Assembly: GCF_032854445.1 (NCBI RefSeq)
Contig: NC_088295.1
Coordinates: 67,997,249 to 68,061,248, forward strand
DNA length: 64,000 bases
Reading direction: 5' to 3'
Source of the DNA: Liolophura sinensis
Taxonomy: Eukaryota > Mollusca > Polyplacophora > Chitonida > Chitonidae
Positions 22,572 through 34,768 of the stretch are shown here, in pieces (position 1 is the stretch's first letter; every line of letters begins with the position of its first letter). Under the pieces are notes generated by a model, which was not told where the DNA came from, did no database searches, and worked only from the letters and a program-made list of their open reading frames with translations. The translations under genes and the position numbers were made by a program.

Positions 22572-22677
22572 AAAACTGCAAGTGTAGCACATATGAAATA
22601 AGTAGCACGAAGAAATAAACAAGACGAAAACTGCAAGTGTAGCACATTTGAAGTAAGTAGCACGGAGAAATAAACAA
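22572..22677 (+). repeat. 55-bp tandem duplication
   Basis: aaaactgcaagtgtagcaca at 22572 and again at 22627, followed in both by taagtagcac, gagaaataaacaa. Two units with few differences. Confidence 0.88.
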
Positions 22678-23609
22678 TGGTTTGTTCTGTGAATATGTGC
22701 ATCAAGAGGTTAGTTGACATCTGTGGTGTGTTATGACATGCACATGCTGTGAATAACTGGGAACTGGCCAAATTTTGGAGGGACCAGTGAACCCATGTGT
22801 TGAATTTTAGATCAGTGGAAACACTGGTTTATATTACATCAACTTGCTGGCCTTAACTGCATATGTAAGCTAACATATGCATGGATTCATACACGTCGAT
22901 TTTAGACCCCCGGCATTTGGTGGTAAAATTTAGCTAAAAACTGAATACAGGACTCAATTCTGTGTTTTTCTGGTACAAAATACTCAAATTTTTGGATAAA
23001 ATCTGAATTGCGTTTGAACAATATAGGTGTAGCGTTTGACTTCGATCGTCACTTGCTGGACCAGTGACAAGCCGAAGTAGTCAGCAATGATTCTCACAAC
23101 CAAGATGGCAAAAAAGATGGCCTAATTGTTTCGACAAATGGACTCAAGCCGTGATGCTTTCCCCACCAAAAATGTTTAAAGACGGACTGCCATCACTGAA
23201 GATTTGCGATCAACCATCCTTTTAGCACGTAATGCTAATCACATAACCATCTGTCTTCAGCAACTTTATGGCCAGTGTGGCAGATTCTGGTCAACCTGGC
23301 TGCCTGATTAAATCTGCGTGTGGACCTGCGTAACTCTGTAGAAGCACAGAGCCTTTTCCGCTAAGCATATGCAATGGATGTCGCATGTTTACAATATAAC
23401 AGATGCTTTGCGTCCAAAAAAAAAAAAAAAAAAAAACAGCATACAGTGCAAAACACTGTATAACAATAAATAGCTTGCAGGTGTATTGGTTTTATATATG
23501 GAGCAGGCAGCTGTTTGAATCAATTACTGAATTTACGTGGTGAATTTATTTAAATTTAAATTAATTTAGTGATGGACGGGTGTACATTTCGGTGGGCAAA
23601 GTAATCATT

Positions 23610-24175
23610 GTGACAAATTGAAACAGGCTCAAAACGGAAGATTTTGGTGTCAAATGTATTTTGTCAAAAAATCCCCAAAAGTGCCCCCTTTTCAAGCTAG
23701 CATCAAGCAATATGTTCTTCACAGCTTGAGGCGCCCACTTGAGCCCCTTGTTTTGGAGCCAGAATTGTATTGTTTGGGACATCCCATATTAAGCAAAAGG
23801 TTAGTAAGGATAATTTTTCTCCTGTCAAAAATGTGTAAGGGATCATGTAATTGGCATGATTTCGGGAACTGTCACCAAGAGTCGCCAACCCTATAATACC
23901 AAGGAAACTTCTGTGGAAAGGAAATGTATCCTTTTACTCTTACATTTTTGCGATGTGAAACCAATAGTAGAGGCACTTGACAGGCAGACCTGTGCATTTT
24001 CCAAATCCATACAGGGAAGTTCATATACAAGGATAAGGCTGATATTTCACCCTAGAACTTCGTGCAAGTTCCCCAGGTTTTGCAGGCATTGTAAATTAGG
24101 TGAAAGCTATTTCAATGATCTGAGGTGAAGCTCCCTTGGATGCTTACAACACAGCCAAGCATACAGTGTGCATGT
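23610..24175. repeat. Dispersed repeat, copy 2 (related to 14535-15110)
   Basis: Contains gcccacttgagccccttgtt, catacagggaagttcatata, agaacttcgtgcaag, attgtaaattaggtgaaagc, gatctgaggtgaagc in the same order as copy 1. Confidence 0.6.
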
Positions 24176-24609
24176 AGGGTTCATTTTCTAGTGTTTCTTT
24201 GTTAAATGTAGCAGTCAACAGCTGAACATGGATGGTTTATAATTGTTTTATTATAATTATACATGTATATCTGATCAGGGTAGGCCCAGTCTTTCTTGAA
24301 GACATATGCAGGTTTTGTAACTGTTTCGTTGTGTGCCTTTAGTCTGAGCAGGATAAACCTCATCTCTATTTTACACATTTACTTTTGATATAATGTTTGT
24401 TAGTTCCTTTCTATCCTTTAAGATAACAACCAACAACTGAGCATGCATCACCATGGTTTATATTTGTTTTATTAATAAAATATATATCTTTGATCAGGAT
24501 AATAAACTTGTAAAAGTGTATGTGTGTACCAGCAATAAAGTCATGATCAAAAATGAACCTCAAATGAAATTAAACTTTCTCTCGCTAAATATATTTCATA
24601 TATACTTTC

Positions 24610-24873
24610 GGGGCCTCCGTGGCTCAGTTGGTTAGAGCGCTAGCGCAGTGTAATGACCCAGGAGTCTTTCACCAATGCGGTTGCTGTGAGTTCAAGTCCA
24701 GCTTGTGCTGGCTTCCTCTCTGGCCTTAAGTGTGAAGGTCTGCCAGCAACCTGCGGATGGTCGTAGGTTTTCCCCGGGCTCTACCCTGTTTCTGCCCACC
24801 ATAATGCTAACCGCCATCATATAAGTGAAATATTCTTGAGTACGGCGTAAAACACCAATCAAATAAATAAATG
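24610..24873 (+). mobile_element. Near full-length SINE, same family
   Basis: Head ggggcctccgtggctcagtt, with A-box-like tggctcagttgg matching a tRNA A box. Tail aaataaataaatg. A few substitutions in the centre (ctaaccgccatcat). No flush target duplication recognised. Confidence 0.93.
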
Positions 24874-26495
24874 AATTATATATATTTCCATGTTCACAAA
24901 ATTACTGGTCACTAAAGTGACATTAAACTCAAATTCAATAACAGGTTAATGTTGGCATTTAAGATATAAGTTCAACTAAGTATAACTTCATCTGACCAGA
25001 CAAAAAACTCTGTTTTGAATTTCCGGTTGTTAGATTTGAACTTCTATGAATGTTTGACATGTGCAGTTATAGCAAACATGGGATATCTATTGAGGGTCTT
25101 CTCCTCATTGTTCTCATATGGCAGACCCTTTTTCATTGTACTAATAACAATGCAGGCATAATAACATTACTTCAATTAATCGTAGTTTACTTTTTTCATG
25201 TCGGCAAATAATGACATATCTCTGACTGTACAGGATGTAAATGTATGTTATGATGTAGAGATGGATGTGGAACACTTGGAACCTGTGTGTATCAGGTGGA
25301 CCTCAGGTAACATTCAAATGTGTTTAGTTAGATATGTCCACATGTGTATAGTATGGTGAAATCTATAAAATATGATGGTCTTCTAAACAACAGCTATGAG
25401 GTAACAAGCTAAGCATTTATGAAAGCTGTGCTGTTTGCCATGTGCCATACAAACTTACATTGCTAGTTCTCAACAGTAATAATTTAGTTGGGTTCCCCAT
25501 GTGTTATAGAAAAAGGAAAGCCAGAAGCTTCTAAATGAACATCTCTCCAACTACATTTACTCACTAGTACTGACGGTATACACGTACATATTGCTGAAAA
25601 TAGACTTGAGGTATTTCACATTTGATCAGGGCAGGGGAAAAAAATGTGGGGAATTAGTTTTCTCAGGTTACGGTAACTGTTGAAGAACATGCATGCAGTT
25701 GTAAAGCGTGTAAGACAGGCCATATGTCCAGAGCCTTCACAATCAGTACAGATCTGCTTCCCTACCCATAGAGTGTGTTGATGTAGGGTGCCCTCCCAAC
25801 AATTCCTGTGGTAAATCTCTCATAACACCTAAACCAGACCTCAGAGTTGTGGTGTTTGCTCTCACTTACCTTTACTACCTGGGCTCACACCAATAGAGGT
25901 TTCTGACATTTGACTGATGACATACATGCTGGTGTTATTGGTGAACAATGAAAATAAACAAAGTGTACCTAAATCTAGACAGGCTTACATGTACACACTT
26001 ACTCTGAACCTGTGTACATGTGTACATGTAGCTGAAGATTTTGGCTCATGAACACCAGTGTCTAGTTCATGTATTCTAATTCATCTCATTGGATGAACAC
26101 GGCGTATTTTGGCATATATGCCAAGGGCAGTATTCTGGGTACACTTATGGAATGTCATGTACATGTGCCCTTTCTGAAGCCCTTCAGTGCATGTGGGGTA
26201 ACCAAGCTTATTGTGAATGTCAACTCTTATTAAAAGTCAGGAGCTGGACATGGCAAAGGTCAGTGGTTTATCCCAGGCACACCAGTTTCCTACACCCATA
26301 AAACTGACCCCCCATTGTACAAGTGAAAATTCTTGAGTATGGCATTAAACAATCAGATATACATGTATGTTAATAAATAAATAGGATGTGGTGTAATACT
26401 TAGTCATATATTGTACATAGTTGAAGATATATGTTATTTACATATCACTTCATTATTCAGCAGTATTTTGTATATGTTTGAATCTTTGCTTCCAG

Positions 26496-26615
26496 AATGA
26501 CAACGATGTGGCAGTACAAGAGTATGAACTGCGCAGTTTTGCAAAAGAGGGTCAGAAGGCAGATCAATCCCATTTTGATCTTCTTAAAGTGCTGGGTCAG
26601 GGCTCATTTGGGAAG
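26496..26615 (+). CDS. RPS6KA: RSK exon 3, residues 33-72, start of N-terminal kinase domain
   Basis: Acceptor tgcttccag and donor gtaagt, phase 0 at both ends, 40 codons. The second half is the RSK signature: EGQKAD, then [14 protein letters not shown]. The glycine loop GxGxxG is G66, G68 and G71, which bind ATP in the AGC-family N-terminal kinase domain. The preceding LRSFAKEG corresponds to ITHHVKEG of vertebrate RSK. The exon stands about 15 kb from both neighbouring exons, which is why the gene is spread so widely here. Confidence 0.96.
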
Positions 26616-28149
26616 GTAAGTCTTGTTTCAACATGTATGAGAGTAACAGCAGCCTGTGGGACTGCCTGATGTCTGTCAGTGACCACTTGAAAGGATGTCT
26701 GAATTCTCCTGATAGCCCTGTATGGTTTACCACACTTTTACATCCCTCTAAGACACAGATGTACATGTGGGCACTGAAATCCACTGGTCACCAAAACAAG
26801 GACTAGCTGACTGATATAAGCTTGTTAGAGGAGATATATAAGCTTTTCCTTGTCTGAAAGTGTCCCAGAAGAAATGTTAGAATTGTGTCTATCTTTTTGT
26901 TGTTCTTGTAATTGATGCTAGATGTAGCTGTTCACAGGGAGAGATGAAATTTATCTTCATTCCTCTTATCTATGATCAACACCCCAGGTGTAAAAGTGGA
27001 ATGGTGTTAGTTGATACATGCTTATTCATAATGGAATTTTGTGAGACAGTTACATTATTTCATTCTAATCTCTTTAGGGTCTTCATAACTTTATTAAATT
27101 GGTCATTCACTCTACTATTCATTCATTTTGTGGAAAAACTAAAAAATTGCCAACCTCTGCTTGTATGTTTCGTTTGCTTGACGAAGAGCCCCAAATCCAT
27201 TCTGACTTTGTAAAGTAATGCCTCTGAAAATATAGGAAAGCTTTACTATGGTAAATTTGTTCTGATGGTGATTTAGTGTCGGATTGTGCAGGATTTTCAT
27301 GGGGAGTCACAGTATGTTTTGTAGTTTTGTGGACATATTTGAGCACATGTGTTCTGTTTTGGAGTTAAGCCTTTTTTAAGTTCCACAAACTGCCTTGTGA
27401 CACACCTGCTCATTGTGAAATCTGTAATCCTGGCCAGTGTGGAATCTACAGGGTTTGTACCACAATAAAAGGTGTATGGAAAGCCTTCAGATGCATGTAT
27501 GTTCATGTTCTATTAAATGTTTCTGATTCAACATATGATCATCATTGCCAGGGCCTAATCTGGCCTCAGAAGGGCAGAGGGTGGAACCACCGGTGGTGGT
27601 CACGTTATTGCTGAATATTTCGATTCTCATACATTTTAAGGGCCTCGGTTCCTTTTTTTTTTTTTGAAAGTAAATTGAAACTAATTCCTGACCCGCATAA
27701 TCTGAATGGTGATTGAATTGTCGCGGGTCCAATTTTCATCACCTACTTGAGGGCATACATTTCCGATTTTAAATGCTCTTTAAAAACTTTGTTGTTTTCA
27801 TAAGCAAGCTCTTTCACACTGAAGTCAAATATTCCTTCTTGATTCTGGATCCAACATTAAATTTGAGTAAATTTATGAACTTTAACTAAACAACGGAAGT
27901 TGAAAGGCATCCATTGCTTTCGCCACTGTGGCAAAGGGACGCCAATTTGCTTTTGACACACAGACATTATTGTCGCCAAAACTGATGTGGAAAATGGCTA
28001 GCCGAAGCCTAGCGACTAAGTAGATAATCCGAGTGTTATAATGAAAAGGACACTGCGAGGGAATGGCAGCGTCCGGTAATCGGGCTGGATTAGGCCTTGA
28101 ATGCTGGCCAGGAGAATAAATGGCTTGATCCCATTAGGTTTCAGGTTTA

Positions 28150-28264
28150 AGTCAGGAGGGGGTTTCCCAAAGCCTCGGTTTCCTCCCACCATAATGCTGG
28201 CTGGTGTTGTTTAAGTGAAATATTTTTGAGTACATTGTAAAACACCAATCAAATAAATAAATAA
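28150..28264 (+). mobile_element. SINE 3' half
   Basis: gtttcctcccaccataatgc, ctggtgttgtttaagtgaaa, then caccaatcaaataaataaat. The head is lost. Confidence 0.85.
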
Positions 28265-28763
28265 ACCAGGAGGTTTGTGAGTTACTGTATTTGGCAAGGG
28301 ATGATGGTTTATTCACTGTCATAATCATGACTTTTCTGCCTCATCTGAAATCTAATATGCCATTTTGTGTTTAGTATCGGTTCGCTTGGAAAACTAAATT
28401 TATGGTCACATTGGTTAATGTAGGTGAAGAATTTAGGTGAAGAAAATGTATGTTAAGCAAAGTGTAATAAAATCGGATTATATCTTTTCATTTGAAAAGA
28501 CAATTCAAGTAAGCCAGATTAAAACAAAATAATTGGTGGCAGGGATTATTGTTACTTGTCATTTCTGAGAAGTAAAAATCAAAGATGGCAAAATACCTAC
28601 CAATTATTTTGATTTTTTTAACAATGACTACAGGTGTAATTCTGACACATTACAGATGCGAAACTTGCTTCATGATTTTTTGGAGTGTAAAATTGCATTT
28701 GCACTTTTGTCTGGTCTTGTATTTAAAACATAATGCTGACATGAGTAAAAAGTTCTTTGATGT

Positions 28764-28798
28764 GACGTTGAAACAACAATCAAATAAAATAAATAAAC
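28764..28798 (+). mobile_element. SINE tail remnant
   Basis: gacgttgaaacaacaatcaa followed by an A/T-rich tail; very diverged. Confidence 0.4.
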
Positions 28799-31700
28799 AC
28801 CTCTGTACAAAAATGTCCATGTGTCATTGTTAAAAGTACAAGAATAGGTCACGTACATGCATGTCACATGATATGAAAGCACACGCATATCTCGATTTGC
28901 GCTTTATCCTATGAATCAGCCCGTTACATATCAAGTGGTCAGGACAACGGAAACTCTATAATTAAACTGCTTTTGTAGCAATCTCGATGTGTGGGATTTT
29001 GTGTGGATTGAACAGGTTGACACCCTGTCGGTAATCGTAGGTCTCTGTGATGTCCTGTTTCTGAACACTAACCTGCCAATTGCAGAAAGAATCTGTCTGT
29101 TTTTAACCGCAAGCAATCACAGCTATTTTTATCCTTCACACCATATCTCACGCCGTTTTTCTGTAGGCAGTTGAAAGAAGCTATTTTACTCTGATGTTAA
29201 GGGAGACAGATTTTGTATTGGTTTCAGTGAAAATTTAAGCTTGCAGGCAATTTGATTTCATGCACGTTTTGAATTTGCTGAATGGCTTATGGACTGGAAT
29301 TGAGGATAGGTGTCCACACGCCATCATTTCAAACATTGCTACTATATATCATGTGATAGATGTAAACACTCTAATTGGAGCTCTGTACATGTATATTGCT
29401 CATTTTTGCATGCTTGAGTCATTTGGAAGTCTACTTTAATTCACAGATTGCGCAGATGTAAATTATTTTTTTTTCTCAGTAATTTGTGCAATTTAATGTA
29501 ATTTATAGTATATCATTATACAATCTAATATAATTTCTTGTATATTATTATTATACATGGATGGTCCAGAAGAGCACTTACATGTATGTATTACTATACA
29601 TGTATGTCCGTAAACAGATGTGCATTTAATCTTTTGAGATCTTTCTTGATTTTAAAAATTAATTGAAATGTATTGAATTTAAATATTTTTGCCTGGGAAA
29701 TTCTTGAAAATGCATGGCATGTTTGTCATCTGATTTGTTAAACACATGCCTGGTATTTACAGGTGCTACGACAAGGGTAAGTGTTGGTATTCTGGACATT
29801 ATATGTACATTGTTGTACAGTGTGAATTGAAGTCTAAGTCGCAAACCATATTGCCTTGATTGGATTTGATTGATGTTAAAAAAAATACAATGTAGAACCA
29901 CCGGTTACAAAGTGTACAGGGTACATGAAAACTTGATGAGTGATATAGAACTTGTATTTAACAACGTTGGATCCCACATGCCCGATGTCCACTTTCTCTT
30001 TACTTTTCAGTCCATTATGTAATAAAGCGTTTTTGACATCACAGAAACATTTAACATTGAACCAGTGTGTGGGAAATCCAATTGACCAATCTACTACAAT
30101 ATTGCTTGTGATTTGTCAAATGCATGTTCTTGATCAGTTTAGACAGATCTGTTGACATGACCTTACATATATTGTCTTTCACTTTGGGAGAACTTTAGAA
30201 ATAAGTGTACTTTAGCACATGTAAGTGAAGCTTCTGTAGTTTGAAAAAAGGAATGAAGACCTGCATGTAGATGCAGTAGTGTAAGTCATAGATATGGATA
30301 TTTATTTCCCTTGCCACTTACTGTTGAGTGTCAAAAGGGAAGTGTACAGTTACATGCAAACATGTACATCTTTGTTCACTCTTTTGTCCTAGTTCGTTAT
30401 GGGTTCATTCAATGTGTGCTGTGCTGTGCTGGGTTGCGTGTGAGGAAAGTCCTTTTTCTAGTCGAGTCTCTGTTTTGTGCCAATGCACTGACCTGCCAAT
30501 AACCCGTTCTGCCATTTACTTGCCCCATGGGGTCTCCTCCATGCAGATGAGATGGGGTTCCTACTTCCAGGAAGGCTGTCTTTGTCATATTCATGTCTAA
30601 TTTTTGTCCCTAATTATGTTCGCACCTTCCACTTCAATATGCTGTTTCTTGTCATACACCATAAGCATAATAGAGCTGCGTGACTTTGTGTCGGGATGTT
30701 TCTGTTTTACAGCATGATAGTGCAACTTGTCTTGTCCTAAATGTAGCTTTTTGTAATGTTTTGGGCAGTTTGTGACATTCAAAGACCTTTAAGAATATTA
30801 TTATTTGCTTAGAGTGACCAGTGTCCAACTTTATGGATTAACCCCAACATATCAAAAATATTATGACACAACAAAGGGACATTGCTTAGTGATTAAATGC
30901 TTTTTTTGAATGAAATGTTAAATAAATAAAACGGAGGTAGATGTACATTCCCTGGTTATTTTTGCCTATTTTAGTGTTCAGGATTATCTACTACTGCAGT
31001 CCTGAATATCTAAGTGTCGCAATAGAATTTTGCTTGACCAAGATTAATTTCACTGTGTTAAGAGGTTTCGTTGATGGTCGAGTAACCAGAAAACTGTTCT
31101 GCTTCTTGGTGACGTGGCCTTGAGGGAGATTTGAATGTATGGTCAATTGCTCTGTTTGCCTCCTCAAGGTAGCTACATGTAAATGTCACTGGGGTTGGTA
31201 ATTGTGATGAAGATGTTACCCTTGTGTTATGTTTCACGGCTAGGGGCACACCAGACATGTTTCAATTATAAAGGATTTCCTGGGAGATGTGAGGTGTGTA
31301 ATTATAACGGAGAGTATCTGTTGGTACATCGGGTTGTGGTTTGTCTGTGAGCTTGATGCAATGCTGCAAGAGATCCCTTCATTCTGGCAGTGTATATACA
31401 CTTGTACCACATTATATCACGCTTTGTTACAAGATGTGATTCAATATAACACAGCTATGTGGATGTATATTATTACCAGGGGACCGTGGTGGTCATTGTT
31501 GGGATTGTCATCCCTTTAATCCTATAATCTTTAAATCTGTACTTGATTGGATAGTTGTTTCACAGCATACATTAATTTCTATTCAATTGATGTTAACTAT
31601 GTAAAACAGTAACTGTATAATGGTGGTCATAATATGTCCCCAAAATTTTTCACATTTACCATATATATTTTTGAGAACTTCAGTGAAGAAAATGTTTTGA

Positions 31701-33092
31701 TTTTAAGTTTTTGCACTCATGTACTTGGTTATCATGTATATGAAATTGTTAGAAAGATTTTCTGCTGATTATTGTTGCAGTTACATGAAACGTCCACTAT
31801 CACACTGTGTCTATCCTTGTGTTCTGTATATCACAGGCTATAAATGGCTGAAGAACTACATTTACCCACCCACCACTTACATATACATGTACAACACACT
31901 ATGTATAACACGATTTTTGCCCCAGCAACAAGGTTGTAATGAGTGGCTTACAACTCACCTTCCAGTCCAGTGCACTGCTGTTTTATTGTGAAGTGTAATT
32001 TATGGTCCGTTTATGGTATAGTAGGTTCTTTTAGGCAGCTTTTACCATGTAATCACCCTGGTCATATAATCGTGATAACTTTTCTTATGGGCTCTGTGAC
32101 ATTCGCAGAGATGCCCTCAAAGGTGAAATGAAATGTTCCTTGGGTTTATCTGTAAACTATTGTATTGCACAAGAATGGAGTATTCTGCAGCCTCTCCTCT
32201 CCATTAGTGTATCATTACTCCTTGCTGAGATGGTGAACAATCCTATACAGTGGCATCTTTCCACACAGATACCTTCCTAAAAAGTTAGGTCATTATAAAT
32301 TGCATGTACATGCCTGTTGTCATAGTATTCAATTCTGTTGTTCAGGGTTTTAGAAAAAATGTGCCTGTATAGACTGTTACAAAGCATTGTTTGTTTTGAA
32401 TTGTGCCTGCCAACTTTCTCAATATGGCAGCTAGCAAAGCAATCTTTTTGCTCTTGATAAATGTGGATACCCATGGTTTCTGACATTGTGACATCTTCTC
32501 ACACCTTAAAACCTTGTTGAGTAAGGGAAGTTGCCTCTATCTGCCGTACTTGGACGGTGACCTTCACCTAGCCTTGATAGGTCCCCTGACAGACCAGACC
32601 AGACCACATGTTCTGTTCATTGGAGAACATGGTATTGAACCCGGTTAATCTTGCCTTCCTTGCAAAGTGTTGTGTGCATCACAGGTGTCTCTGCATTTGT
32701 CCAACATGCTGGCAAAAGGTTCCAAACAGTTTACTGTATTTAAATGTACTTTCACCATTTTCTTCTGTATACTGGTCTTCTTTATTGGACTTTATTTGAT
32801 TCGCTTTCAAGGTCTTTAATCAGTTATCAAGACCACATTCTGCAAATCGACTGAACGTCATTTTCAGCGTAATCACAACCGACAAATGTATAAACCTTGC
32901 AATAATACCCGTAAAGGTGCTTCAAAGAGCAAGCGCCTGACTGTTTTACCTTGACATATCTGTTCATACTGGAGACAATGGCAAAATTTTTAGATAAGTA
33001 GTGAAATTCGATAAAACATTAGTATTTGTTGAACTCTTTTAGGATGCCTGTGGCGCTAATGTACATGTTGGAGGGAATAGGTGTAAATTGAA

Positions 33093-33288
33093 TGGGGGGG
33101 GCCTCTGTGGCCTCCAACCAACACAGTCGCTGGCTTCCTCACCGCCGTACATGAGAAGGTCTTCCAGCAATGTGTGGATGGTCATGTGTTTCTCCTGGGC
33201 TCTGCCCAGCTTCTCCCCACCATAATGTTGCCCGTCATCATGTAAGTGAAATAGTCTTGAGTACGGCAACACCAATCAAAAAATAAAA
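33093..33288 (+). mobile_element. SINE copy with internal deletions
   Basis: gggggcctctgtggcctcca head, then tcgctggcttcctcaccgcc and caccataatgttgcccgtca. Likely 8-bp duplication aaattgaa at 33085-33092 and 33289-33296. Confidence 0.85.
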
Positions 33289-34530
33289 AAATTGAAAGTG
33301 AATGATGAACAAGCTGTAAAAAGTAGCTGAGGAATGGAACTTGGCATTTAGACTTTGTTCATTGGAATAGACAAAGAGAGATGGCATGTATACATAACAT
33401 GGACGTGAACATTAGCCATGCTTGGAGCATGTAGGTGGATAAACTGGTAGGTACAGCTTAACATGCATTTATATGTATGCACACAAGCAAGATTAATGTA
33501 CAGAACGTTTAATACCTGTATTAGTACTGCCTTCCCTTCAGCAAGGAAAATCAGCGGAAGCTTGTGGATGAAGAAGAACTGTAGTTAATATTTCAGGAGA
33601 AATCGCCTGAGGAATCAGACAGTTGTGCTGTTTATTTGTCTTGAAGTCAGTCTGTGAAACTAGAGCAGCTTACAGGTGTTCGCTTTTGGTCAAATGCCAC
33701 TTTGTACCCTTAGCAGGAAACCTGATGATCGGTCCTGTGTGTGTGTGTGTGTGATAGAGAATAAAGTGCCAGACATGCCCCATGGAGATGGAGGTTGGTG
33801 TATGTATCTCAAACAGGTGCTCTTGATGATGTATTAATTCCTGTTGATTGTCCCCTGGTGTGTCGCAAAGTCGACCTTGGAATCACAGGAATTGTAAATG
33901 CTGAACTGCATTCATGGCTGGAGAAGCCCACTGATGGCTGCCTGGCAGCTGTCTTAATGTTCTGATTTGTCTGGAGAGGATACTGTTGTCTGAATACAAT
34001 CTATGATGTTCACTGACATGGATTTCTTTGTAAATACATGGAACTTAACCATTCTATAAGAAATCGAGAATAGTTACTCACAAAAATGTATGTGCTTATT
34101 TTGTGTCTAATACACATTAAACGGTAAACTACTAAATCTCAGAAAGCACTCTGAGTTTTGGACTAATTGTGCACTCTTATGTACGTCTAAAATTAAATCC
34201 ATAAAATGAATTAGTGAATTGGAGGATTTGTAGGATGTTTTCCAGAGTAAATCCGTTTCCCCCTGTTTGTAATATGGATACAGTGAATGATCCCACTTAT
34301 ATTGCTGGATGAAATCCTTCTTGATTCAGAAAGTTGAATAGGCATAATATTTTGTGAACGAAGACATGTACAAAACAATTGTGCATAGGTACAGAAGAAT
34401 AGAACATTGAATTTGAAATGTAAAATTCTTTTACATATATGGAAATCTTTTGGACATGGAAGTAAAAACTTACTTTATAATAGAAGAATTGTATAAAATT
34501 CATCACAAAAGAATTTTAAAATGGCTTGTA

Positions 34531-34768
34531 GGGGCCTCCAAGGACAATTGGTTAGTGTGCTAGCACAGACTCCGAAACCTTTCACCAATGCAGTTGCTGT
34601 GAGTGCAAGTCAAGCTCATGAATGCTGGTTTCCTCTCCGGTTATATGTGGGAGGCTTGCGACCTGCAGATTGTCCTGATTTTATCATGGTTTCCTCCCAC
34701 ATAAGGCTTGTTGCCGCCGTATAAGTAAAATATTCTGGAGTTAGTCAAACACCAATCAAATAAGTAAG
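34531..34768 (+). mobile_element. Diverged full-length SINE
   Basis: ggggcctccaaggacaattg head; atgctggtttcctctccggt body; caccaatcaaataagtaag tail. Many substitutions mark it as an older insertion. Confidence 0.85.

Larger units (their letters stand above)
11090..26495 (+). other. RSK intron 2 (15.4 kb, phase 0)
   Basis: Long AT-rich intron. It holds SINE copies (12419-12605, 13075-13166, 15788-16054, 24610-24873), a fold-back element at 15569-15695, a family-2 SINE-like copy at 18118-18325, a 61-bp minisatellite (18803-19390), two stretches resembling repeats elsewhere (14535-15110 with 23610-24175; 19690-19865 with 8450-8640), a CpG-rich island (20440-20700), a 55-bp tandem duplication (22572-22677) and a 20-bp-plus poly-A run near 23416. 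Between these I see nothing recognisable. Confidence 0.85.

Noticed and set aside
24610-24710. tRNA gene suggested by tggctcagttgg and gagttcaagtcca
   Set aside because: These are the pol III-like boxes of the SINE head; the spacing and lack of an acceptor stem and anticodon arm, and the downstream SINE body, argue against a tRNA gene.
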